This document shows, piece by piece, positions 15,141-21,851 of a DNA stretch of 21,851 bases (its first letter is position 1; every line of letters starts with the position of its first letter). A model generated the notes under the pieces. It ran no database searches, was not told where the DNA came from, and worked only from the letters and a program-made list of their open reading frames with translations. The DNA comes from Candidatus Fermentibacterota bacterium (GTDB taxonomy: Bacteria; JAFGKV01). The stretch is taken from positions 1-21,851 of the forward strand of contig JAUXFG010000060.1 of assembly GCA_030620115.1 (NCBI GenBank), in the 5' to 3' direction. A program made the translations under genes and the position numbers.

Positions 15141-15986
15141 ATGTCTGAAACCACAACCAGAGCTCCCCTCCGAGGAGCAGCCAACATGAGTTGGGGAATG
15201 AAGAACCGCCTCTCTAGACTCATTCAACCTGACGGACACTGCTTTTTTCTCCCTATTGATCATGGCTACTTCCTTGGGCCCACCCGATGTCTGGAAGAGC
15301 CCGCAAAGACTATCGAGCCGCTCCTTCCTTGGGCGGATGGGTTATTCGTGACCCGGGGCGTGCTTCGTGCCGCAATACCTGCCGATTGCGGCGTCCCCAT
15401 CATCCTCCGCGTCTCAGGAGGAACAAGCATCTCCGGGCATGATCTTGCTGACGAGACCCTGGTGGCCACCATCGAAGAGATCATCCGGTGTAATGCAACG
15501 GCCGTGGGCGTATCGGTATTCGTGGGCAGCGATTACGAGAAGCAGACGCTCGAGAACCTCGCGGATCTTGTGAGCATGTGCGAAGGCTACGAGATTCCCG
15601 TAATGGCCGTGACCGCAGTGGGCAAGGAGCTGGAGAAACGCGCTGCCCGCTATTTGGCACTGGCCTGCAGAATAGCAGCCGAACTCGGTGCACGAGTAGT
15701 GAAGACCTACTATGCAGCCGAAGACTTCGAGACCGTCACCAACGGCTGCCCCGTTCCCGTGGTGATGGCCGGGGGACCGAAATGCAAGACCGATTTGGAG
15801 GTCTTCGAGTTCGTGTACGACGGGATACAGAGGGGGGCCATCGGGGTGAATCTCGGGCGCAACGTGTGGCAGAATCCACATCCGGTGGCGATCATGCGGG
15901 CGCTTTACGCGGTGATCCACGAGAAGGCCACGCCGAAGCAGGCCCACGAGGTCTTCCAGGAGATAAAGGAGGGCAGTGCAGCATAG
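15141..15986 (+). CDS. LsrF-like class I aldolase/thiolase (DeoC/DhnA family)
   Basis: Predicted 281-residue TIM-barrel Schiff-base aldolase. The sequence follows LsrF closely: LPIDHGYFLGPT (D40), TRGVLR, RVSGGTSIS, GSDYEKQ, VTAVGKE, then VVKTYY, with K188 as the likely Schiff-base lysine, and NGCPVPVVMAGGPK plus GVNLGRNVWQ. LsrF acts on the phosphorylated autoinducer-2 derivative 3-hydroxy-5-phosphonooxypentane-2,4-dione, but no other lsr gene is nearby, so the real substrate may be another ketose phosphate; ADH-synthase-like enzymes of the same family are an alternative. ATG 15141 has AAAGGAG 5 nt upstream. It sits with a zinc dehydrogenase and a class II aldolase, which suggests a short pathway on a phosphorylated sugar. 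Confidence 0.87.
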   Translation: MSETTTRAPLRGAANMSWGMKNRLSRLIQPDGHCFFLPIDHGYFLGPTRCLEEPAKTIEPLLPWADGLFVTRGVLRAAIPADCGVPIILRVSGGTSISGHDLADETLVATIEEIIRCNATAVGVSVFVGSDYEKQTLENLADLVSMCEGYEIPVMAVTAVGKELEKRAARYLALACRIAAELGARVVKTYYAAEDFETVTNGCPVPVVMAGGPKCKTDLEVFEFVYDGIQRGAIGVNLGRNVWQNPHPVAIMRALYAVIHEKATPKQAHEVFQEIKEGSAA

Positions 15987-16206
15987 GCGCTTGGTGGATA
16001 GACCCCGCCAAGGGGGGGCTGTCGATTTGCAGACTTGCGAGAAACTCAACATCGAACATCCAATGGAAGAGCCTCACTTCGACATTGGGCGTTGGACGTT
16101 TCCTCCAGCCGGCGGATTCGATGTTTGACCGCGACCATGGGCAGGGGGTGATCTTCTCCCTGGGATCCCTCTCCCATCACCCCATTCTCCGGAAAGGAGA
16201 TGACGC
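15987..16206. other. Intergenic gap with interrupted family A array
   Basis: About 220 nt. Heptamers ACTCAAC, ATCGAAC and ATCCAAT (16044-16064) face ATTGGGC and GTTGGAC (16084-16097). The array is then broken by a CCTCCAGCCGGCGG insertion and resumes as ATTCGAT and GTTTGAC (16116-16129). The insertion contains CCGGCGGAT, half of the family C hairpin. The ribosome binding site AAAGGAG for the next gene is at 16193-16199. Confidence 0.75.
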
Positions 16207-17235
16207 ATGCGTGTGGCCATGTGGTACAATAATCGGGATGTACGCTCAGAAGAGATGCCCATTCCGGAGATCGGGCCTGATGAGATGTTGCTCCGCGTGG
16301 TGGCAAGCGGTCTCTGCGGTTCGGACGGGCTGGAATGGTATCGGCTTCATCGTGCGCCCCTTGTTCTTGGTCACGAGGTAGCCGGCGAGATCGTCGAAGT
16401 CGGCTCAGCGGTGACCAAGTACCGCGAAGGAGATCGGGTATCGGTTGCACACCATGTCCCGTGCAATACGTGCCGATACTGCCTGAGCGATCATCATAGC
16501 TGCTGCGCCACGCTGCAGTCCACCAACTTCTTTCCGGGCGGTTTCTCCGAGTATATCCGCGTGCCTGCCCTCAACGTTGATAGAGGGACCTTCCGTTTGC
16601 CTGATCATGTCTCGTATGAGGATGCGACATTTGTGGAACCGCTGGCCTGCGTGTACCGAGGGCTACGCAAGGCAAAGGTCCGTCCCGGGCAATCGGTACT
16701 GGTAATCGGCTGCGGCATTTCGGCCCAGCTCATGATCATGACGGCACGCGCCATGGGCGCCGGGAGAATCATTGCCATGGACAATATCCCCTTCCGGCTC
16801 GACATGGCGCTTCGCAACGGCGCCGATGCAATCATCGACTCGGAGGAACACGCTCTCGACCGACTGAAGGAGCTCAACCATGGCAGACTGGTGGACCGGG
16901 TCATCATCAATCGTCCGCTCATCTCTTTGGCGCTCAAGGCGGTGGAAAAAGGAGGTACGATCCTCTTTTTCGCAGGAGCGGAGGACCCAACAGAGAAAAT
17001 CGAGATACCCTGGAATGACATCTTCTGGCGGACCGAGGTGACACTCATCAGCTCATACGCGGGTCCGCCCGTAGACTCCGAGTCTGCGCTTTCACTCATT
17101 GCCGCGGAGCGCGTCCCGGTGAATTCCATGATCACGCATAGGCTGCCATTGGCCGAGCTCGGCCGCGGTATCGAGATGCTCACGCACCCATGGGAACATG
17201 AGTCCATGAAGATCGTGATAGAATGCCAGAGATAG
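16207..17235 (+). CDS. Zinc-dependent alcohol dehydrogenase (sorbitol/threonine DH type)
   Basis: Predicted medium-chain dehydrogenase of 342 residues oxidising or reducing a polyol, sugar or amino-alcohol with NAD(P). Catalytic zinc ligands are C37 in GLCGSD, H56/E57 in LGHEVAG, and E144 in VEPLACVY. The structural zinc site is CNTCRYCLSDHHSCC (C86, C89, C92, C100). The nucleotide-binding loop is VIGCGISAQ. ATG 16207 lies 7 nt after AAAGGAG. Its 3' end overlaps the class II aldolase start by 13 nt, so the two are probably coupled. Together with the LsrF-like aldolase it suggests oxidation or reduction of a sugar phosphate followed or preceded by aldol cleavage (inference). Confidence 0.88.
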   Translation: MRVAMWYNNRDVRSEEMPIPEIGPDEMLLRVVASGLCGSDGLEWYRLHRAPLVLGHEVAGEIVEVGSAVTKYREGDRVSVAHHVPCNTCRYCLSDHHSCCATLQSTNFFPGGFSEYIRVPALNVDRGTFRLPDHVSYEDATFVEPLACVYRGLRKAKVRPGQSVLVIGCGISAQLMIMTARAMGAGRIIAMDNIPFRLDMALRNGADAIIDSEEHALDRLKELNHGRLVDRVIINRPLISLALKAVEKGGTILFFAGAEDPTEKIEIPWNDIFWRTEVTLISSYAGPPVDSESALSLIAAERVPVNSMITHRLPLAELGRGIEMLTHPWEHESMKIVIECQR

Positions 17236-17861
17236 CATGCGGGCGAACCCATGACCCGCGCCAACAGGCATTGAGGGAGAAGATGCGCCATTTCGGGCGC
17301 AAGCTCATCCTCCATGGCCTCACCCATTCCCAAGTAGGCAACATGTCGATCAGGGAAGGGGACACGATCCTTATCTCCCGAAGTGGAAGCATGCTGGATG
17401 AGCTAGCGGACGAGATGATTGTCGAGATAGGCCTGGATGGCCAGTCCTCCACCGATGCAACTGCCTCATCAGATGCAAGGATTCACCGGGCGATCTATCA
17501 GGCCACATCGGCCCAGGCGATCATACACACTCATTCCCCCTTTGCAGTGGCCGAGGCACTGATCACTCCCGGCTCAAGAATCGTGTCGCACGATATCGAG
17601 ACCAAGAAGGTGCTCGGTCAAATCCCCTTGGTTTCAGGGGATCTGGAACTCCTGGAACTGGCCAAGGAGTGCGCCCGCATCCTGCGCAAGAATAGAGCCC
17701 TGATCATCAGGGGGCATGGATCTATCGCGGCGGCAGACTCTCTTGAGGAGGCCTACTTGTACGCATGTAGTGTGGAGCACGCCTGCAAGGTGCGACATCT
17801 CTGCAGGCGTGCCGGCCATCTCGCAGCGACTGAAACGGAAAGCCGGAATCAGTCGCGATAG
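17223..17861 (+). CDS. Class II aldolase/adducin family (fuculose-phosphate aldolase-like)
   Basis: Predicted zinc-dependent aldolase of 212 residues. The N-terminal helix leads to VGNMSIREGD, matching GNxSxR of the family. The zinc site is HTHSP (H102, H104) with H165 in RGHGSIAAADSLEEAYLYA. At the place of the catalytic glutamate (E73 in L-fuculose-1-phosphate aldolase, usually in SSE) this protein has D84 in SSDARIH. The start at 17223 overlaps the dehydrogenase gene by 13 nt; ATG 17283 has a GAGGGA site but would leave a short first helix. It probably cleaves or forms a phosphorylated sugar to dihydroxyacetone phosphate plus an aldehyde. The 3' end overlaps the convergent gene by 13 nt. 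Confidence 0.85.
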   Translation: MPEIACGRTHDPRQQALREKMRHFGRKLILHGLTHSQVGNMSIREGDTILISRSGSMLDELADEMIVEIGLDGQSSTDATASSDARIHRAIYQATSAQAIIHTHSPFAVAEALITPGSRIVSHDIETKKVLGQIPLVSGDLELLELAKECARILRKNRALIIRGHGSIAAADSLEEAYLYACSVEHACKVRHLCRRAGHLAATETESRNQSR

Positions 17862-18511
17862 GCATCGATCCACGAGATGTGCAGGGCACGCACATCCGCT
17901 GACATCGCCACGGTCGGGATTTGCATTTCCATGATGTCATCACGTTTCACAATGGGCATGAAGGCTTTCCCACGGGGCAATGACGGTCCATTTGCAGCAG
18001 TAACACACACCACGGTATCGGGCCTGCCCAAGGCATTTGTCGCACGGATCGAGCCATTATCCACAGTGAACGATTCGAGCCGCGAGAAACCCCGGCTTTC
18101 GTTATAGCACAACTGGACGAGAAGCGTATCAGGCCATTGGCCTTTCTTCAACATGATGGTGGCCTCCCCGATGCCACTCCTGCTGGTGAAAAGGAAAGTG
18201 TCCCGGCCTGTTGATGACCGAATCCAGACCGAATCCTCCGGATTCTTCAGTTCGATGTCATATACGGCCCCTAGCCCGCACTTCTCACCGGCTATCGTCG
18301 CGAAGCGGTGTAGGTGCTGTGCCTGCAAGGCTTGCGACTGAGGACCCCGCAGACGTATCCTCTGCGATACATCGAGGAGACCAAAGGAGCGTAACGCAGC
18401 AGGCAGGGCCAAATGCAACGCTGCAGCAGATGGCCGGTGAGAGATGCGGGCTATGAGCGGCCCCACACACAGAGCCAAAAGAGGGACACTCAACATCACA
18501 AAGCTACGCAT
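17849..18511 (-). CDS. Secreted hypothetical protein with C-terminal ISWIDAYRD
   Basis: A 220-residue protein with a hydrophobic N-terminal segment (SFVMLSVPLLALCVGPLIA), probably a signal peptide or anchor, and no recognised catalytic domain. The remainder looks beta-rich. It shows WPDTLLVQLCY, LESFTVDNGSI and the C-terminal ISWIDAYRD. I recall secreted hypothetical proteins of planctomycetes and related groups that end in a similar W-I-D-x-Y-R motif, but this is memory, not a search. ATG 18511 has only a weak GAG-rich site upstream. It is 108 nt downstream of the large secreted protein gene on the same strand and may be co-transcribed with it. Function unknown. Confidence 0.7.
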   Translation of the reverse strand: MRSFVMLSVPLLALCVGPLIARISHRPSAAALHLALPAALRSFGLLDVSQRIRLRGPQSQALQAQHLHRFATIAGEKCGLGAVYDIELKNPEDSVWIRSSTGRDTFLFTSRSGIGEATIMLKKGQWPDTLLVQLCYNESRGFSRLESFTVDNGSIRATNALGRPDTVVCVTAANGPSLPRGKAFMPIVKRDDIMEMQIPTVAMSADVRALHISWIDAYRD

Positions 18512-18619
18512 CTCTGCTCAACAATTAGCCCAGAAGCCGCGTGAGCGAACTCGTTCCGAGGCTGGGCATAGACATGAGGCTGTCTGGTGCTAATCTGTGT
18601 GGTCTCATCTTTTCTGCGC

Positions 18620-21600
18620 CTATCTCAGCACCACGTACTTCTGTCTTGCAATATGGCCTTCGGATAGCAACTGGACTACATACGTAGCCGAAGGGACCCT
18701 CATGCCCCGGTCGTCAAACAAATCCCATTCGCTCTTGTACGCCCCAGGAATGGCCGTGCCATTGACCACTCTCCGAATGATTCGCCCGTTCAGATCGTAG
18801 ATCTCCAGCCGAACTCGACCTCCTCCGCCGCCTATACCATAATCTATGATCGCTCCCTTACATCCACGACAGGGATTTGGATATATGGGACCAAGGTGAT
18901 ACACAAAGGGCTTCGGCTCCAGGACAGGGGTAATCGAAAGAGCAGCACCTTGCGGGGTGACCCCGACATACTGCGCTTCAGCAGGCCATTCATCCCACAG
19001 AGCCCCTGCACATGCTGAAATGGAGCATACCCCTAGGTCCGCCAACTCATCAAAATGCCCCACAGGTCCACAGCCCGGGAATGTTTTCGAGAATAGAGAA
19101 TGCTCCCATCTTCCGCCTGGTCTTAGCAGATGGAAATCCATCACGTAATCCCTGGGCGAAGAAGAATTACTGCAATTGGGGCCTCCAGGAGGAACCATAT
19201 GAGGTCTCACCCACCAGATTCCGCCCAACTTCGGATTCGCCGATAAGAAGAAGTCGTTTACATACTCATCCTCGCAATTCGTAGTGCACCCCGCGATCTT
19301 GATCTGGTGCCCGGCATTCCCCGCCCCGGTCACTACCACCATGGTGTCAAAAGACACGAATTCGTATCCTCTGAGCGATGGTATGCTGGCCTGAGGAAGT
19401 GAAGAGGCAGGTGGAGGATCCGTGTTGATCTCCTGTGAAGCGATCCAGACAGTCGTGCACCCCTTTGAACGCGGGAAGCTGCATACAGCCGGAGAGCTCT
19501 TCACATAGTCTGATGAGTAGTGCGAACTCCCTTCACAGAACACAACGCTGTCCGAAGCATCTCCGCTGGAGCTGTACTTCCTTACCATGAACTCCTCACT
19601 CAATAGACCGCCAACTTCCGCCACCCACGCAGAACCATCTTGGGGACTTGCCGAGACTCCGGCTCGGACACAATATTCGGACTTCAGTCTGGTAGACATT
19701 CTGCATCCTATTCTCTCCTCTCCTTCTTCCTCAATTACTCCCATCCTGACCAGTCTACCCCACAGGGGATTGCCCCATTCCCAGTCGTCCATCACTACCC
19801 AAACATCCCCGGTCCTCTGGTCTATTGACGCCCGGAGAGGGAAATAGTAGGAGTCATACCCCGGCAACACCACTGCTGGAAGGGCGTTCCAGCCCTCCTC
19901 CTCGCGTGCATATCTCTTGATGCGAACTGCTGACCCCACATCCTTGATTATCCAGCAAGCTTCGTTCCTCGGCTCCTTCGCAACCCAGGGTGCACTCCTG
20001 TGCTCCGTCCCAACCCACATTGCTGACCCGGGCGACGTATCAAGCAACACCAATAGCTCTCCACCGGCCGAAACCTTGCCCAAGCCGGCACCATCGCCAT
20101 AGATCCAGCACCCTCCATCAACCGGATCGCTCGAACAGTGAACCGATCCAATAGCCCAGGCCGAAAAATCAAACCTCACAGGAGGGTCTCCGGGATCGCT
20201 CCCATCTGGCGTTCCGTCTTTTCGATAGCCGGCAAGCCGATATATGTCGTTGGAGTGCCTTTCAACAACCCACAACGCCGGGGCTACTATGAATGAATGG
20301 TTTTCATCCGCCCCAGGAACGTAGCCCTCGCTCCATTCTCCATTCGCTTCCCTGCTTGCCATTACTGAGACATTCATGTGCAAAGCGTTGCCCGCCAGAT
20401 CCTCCGCTGTGATACTTATCGCATACTCACCGAACCTTGCCTTATTCTCAGATCCCCAAATGGCGCCCTCCCATTGCGTGGGGCTCTCCCAATCCCCTGA
20501 GCTTCCATAGCTCACCGACCCGCCCTCATGATTCGCTGTTATCTCAGGCTCAACCTCTCTGTTCATCGGTTCGCTGAACTCCACCGAGATGTGCAGATTT
20601 GCATCCGGCGAAGCTTCTTGGTAAAGAATCTTCTTTACACAGGCCCCATCGGACCGGAATTCCCACCTTGCATGATAGATCACCGCCGTTCCCTCATCTT
20701 CCTCAAGACCCTCAGGCGTCCACACTTCATACCGACGCCAGATCCTCACCTCCTTCACAAATGGCGCAAAGTTGTCGACGATGACGGGGATGTGCTCTTG
20801 AATCTCCTCATTGATGAGATCACTGGCGTGCACGGTAACCTTGTACACCCCATCTGGGAACTTCGGATAACCTGGTTTGCCGGGATCTACATCCTGCGTC
20901 GTGTCTTGAGCTATCCAAGGCAACCCAGCATCCACCATGCGGGTATTCCAACAACCATCGGCTGCTCCTGCTGTCCAGTTCGCCCAACCCAACAGAGGAT
21001 GATAGTTCGAGACTGCGTACCAGACACTGTCGTTCACGGAAGGGAACTGATCAGTCGCTCGATACACTGCTCTGGTGACGCCATCATCTTCCATGTCTCG
21101 AATTTCGCCTTCGAATGCACGGGTATAGGGCTCCACAACAAGCTCGCCGCCCTGCCAATCATCGTGAATCGAATAGCCAATGCTGTAGACGCCAAGGTGG
21201 TGTATGTCGTTCTGAGGGTAGTCTCTGTTGAACGAGTCCCGCACCTTTGCTACAATGTCAGCTTTTCCGAAGACTACATATACATCCTCCGGTGGGCCTC
21301 CTGTCAGAGGAGGGACAGTCGGAAAGGAGCTACCATATAAGGCGTGCTGTTCGTCCAGATCCATCTTGACGCAACCCGGTCCAATAACTGCCTGTTTGCT
21401 GTCGGTGACTACGACTCCGGCGTCTTTGAGAATCTTGAGGGGATTCTCTATGCGAGGTGCCCAGTCGCTCCAGCCATCTAAACCCCTCCTCATCCTCATC
21501 ACATGGATGTGATCTGGGTCTGGGTGGAAGGGGATGACTGAGACGAAGCGCTCCCCGGGATCCCGTGACCAGCCAATTGGACTACGCCGACGGCTGAGCT

Positions 21601-21685
21601 TATTCATCATGGCTCTTCTAACGTGCCCGTAGGCCCAGCCGACCCCAAGCGGTTGCTCATTGGAACCAACATCCTCGAGAATCAC
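18620..21685 (-). CDS. Large secreted protein: incomplete M23-like N-terminus, propeller, FlgD-like C-terminus
   Basis: A 1021-residue frame. Residues 1-75 resemble the second half of an M23/LytM peptidase: GWAYGHVRR (H21), then HIHVMR (H59, H61) and ENPLKIL. Residues about 135-310 match the Ig-like repeats that often follow M23 domains (KADIVAKVRD, GVYSIGYSI, PDGVYKVTV, VIVDNFAP). An SbsA/Big_5-like Ig domain lies at about 360-445 (FSEPMNREV). Several WV/WI blades suggest a propeller at about 470-830. A FlgD-like sorting domain occupies about 930-1021 (YPNPC, LEIYDLNGRIIRRV). No signal peptide and no HxxxD zinc motif are in frame. The frame is open upstream of the GTG at 21685 only to a TGA at 21766-21764, so the gene may be 5'-truncated or frameshifted. 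Confidence 0.7.
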   Translation of the reverse strand: MILEDVGSNEQPLGVGWAYGHVRRAMMNKLSRRRSPIGWSRDPGERFVSVIPFHPDPDHIHVMRMRRGLDGWSDWAPRIENPLKILKDAGVVVTDSKQAVIGPGCVKMDLDEQHALYGSSFPTVPPLTGGPPEDVYVVFGKADIVAKVRDSFNRDYPQNDIHHLGVYSIGYSIHDDWQGGELVVEPYTRAFEGEIRDMEDDGVTRAVYRATDQFPSVNDSVWYAVSNYHPLLGWANWTAGAADGCWNTRMVDAGLPWIAQDTTQDVDPGKPGYPKFPDGVYKVTVHASDLINEEIQEHIPVIVDNFAPFVKEVRIWRRYEVWTPEGLEEDEGTAVIYHARWEFRSDGACVKKILYQEASPDANLHISVEFSEPMNREVEPEITANHEGGSVSYGSSGDWESPTQWEGAIWGSENKARFGEYAISITAEDLAGNALHMNVSVMASREANGEWSEGYVPGADENHSFIVAPALWVVERHSNDIYRLAGYRKDGTPDGSDPGDPPVRFDFSAWAIGSVHCSSDPVDGGCWIYGDGAGLGKVSAGGELLVLLDTSPGSAMWVGTEHRSAPWVAKEPRNEACWIIKDVGSAVRIKRYAREEEGWNALPAVVLPGYDSYYFPLRASIDQRTGDVWVVMDDWEWGNPLWGRLVRMGVIEEEGEERIGCRMSTRLKSEYCVRAGVSASPQDGSAWVAEVGGLLSEEFMVRKYSSSGDASDSVVFCEGSSHYSSDYVKSSPAVCSFPRSKGCTTVWIASQEINTDPPPASSLPQASIPSLRGYEFVSFDTMVVVTGAGNAGHQIKIAGCTTNCEDEYVNDFFLSANPKLGGIWWVRPHMVPPGGPNCSNSSSPRDYVMDFHLLRPGGRWEHSLFSKTFPGCGPVGHFDELADLGVCSISACAGALWDEWPAEAQYVGVTPQGAALSITPVLEPKPFVYHLGPIYPNPCRGCKGAIIDYGIGGGGGRVRLEIYDLNGRIIRRVVNGTAIPGAYKSEWDLFDDRGMRVPSATYVVQLLSEGHIARQKYVVLR

Positions 21686-21851
21686 CCACTCATGGCCCGG
21701 CCCGAGGACTGGTTTCAGACCAGTCTCGAACCTACGCTTGGAAAGAGCCCTGTCCTCCAGAACTCACTAAAATGGCGGTTTTTCGGGGGAAACAAGCGCA
21801 AGCTTAATTCCGGACTTGTTGCCGAGTTTGAGAATGAGACGTCTCCCGGAG
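21686..21851. other. Right edge; possible 3' end of a minus-strand gene
   Basis: Upstream of the large protein the minus strand has one frame entering from the window edge and ending at TAG 21769-21767 (27 codons, ending SPEKPPF). A second frame is open further, to about 21716. Neither resembles a known family, and neither shows the HxGxD-type zinc motif or signal peptide the downstream M23-like frame lacks. GGAGGA occurs at about 21752-21757 on the minus strand, in front of no usual start codon in the large frame. Confidence 0.4.

Noticed and set aside
15578-16381. A 267-codon plus-strand frame spanning the aldolase end and the dehydrogenase start
   Set aside because: It crosses two well-supported genes and a heptamer array in a different frame; composition is Arg/Gly rich with no motif.
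16605-17333. A 242-codon frame antisense to the zinc dehydrogenase
   Set aside because: The sense-strand gene has complete zinc and NAD-binding motifs. The antisense peptide is Ser/Met rich and unlike any family.
20528-21340. A 270-codon frame antisense to the large secreted protein
   Set aside because: The opposite strand has coherent Ig, propeller and FlgD-like domains; this frame shows none.

Overview
The window looks like a chromosomal segment of an uncultivated Gram-negative bacterium, moderately GC-rich. It carries surface-glycan or lipid-modification genes next to an aldolase/dehydrogenase group, and unusually many short dispersed repeats. The large secreted protein at the right end has a C-terminal FlgD/Por-like sorting-type domain, there is an FG-GAP lipoprotein, and the repeats resemble those I remember from FCB/PVC and related candidate-phylum genomes. 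The phylum itself is inference; no rRNA or tRNA gene is present to settle it.

Layout. (1) 342-1229: zinc-ribbon methyltransferase. (2) 1230-1652: gene-free mosaic of hairpins and repeats. (3) 1653-6646: compact plus-strand operon with a symmetrical core, DPM-like GT2, B12-binding radical SAM, B12-binding radical SAM, DPM-like GT2, followed by a methyltransferase. The genes touch or overlap. (4) 6647-6941: second repeat-rich gap. Its 60-nt element is an inverted copy of one at 1246-1298, so the five-gene block lies between inverted repeats. (5) 6942-9217: NAD-dependent sugar epimerase and GT39-type membrane glycosyltransferase. (6) 13917-9214, minus strand: FG-GAP lipoprotein, Wzx/MATE-like flippase and alkaline-phosphatase-superfamily phosphodiesterase. 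(7) 14347-17861, plus strand: RmlC-like cupin, LsrF-like class I aldolase, zinc alcohol dehydrogenase and class II aldolase. (8) 18511-17849 and 21685-18620, minus strand: a secreted hypothetical protein and a large secreted protein with an apparently incomplete M23-like N-terminus, a propeller-like middle and a FlgD-like C-terminus.

How the genes may work together (inference): the two GT2 enzymes would build polyprenyl-phosphate-linked sugars, the epimerase supplies a nucleotide sugar, the GT39 protein uses lipid-linked sugar at the periplasmic face, the flippase moves lipid-linked glycan, and the radical SAM and SAM-dependent methyltransferases decorate the glycan or lipid. The aldolase/dehydrogenase group probably makes or breaks down a phosphorylated sugar.

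The most distinctive feature is the repeat load: several families of 7-nt-periodic arrays in inverted pairs, plus REP-like palindromes. They fill most gaps, set an apparent ATG at 291, and supply the last codons of the flippase gene.
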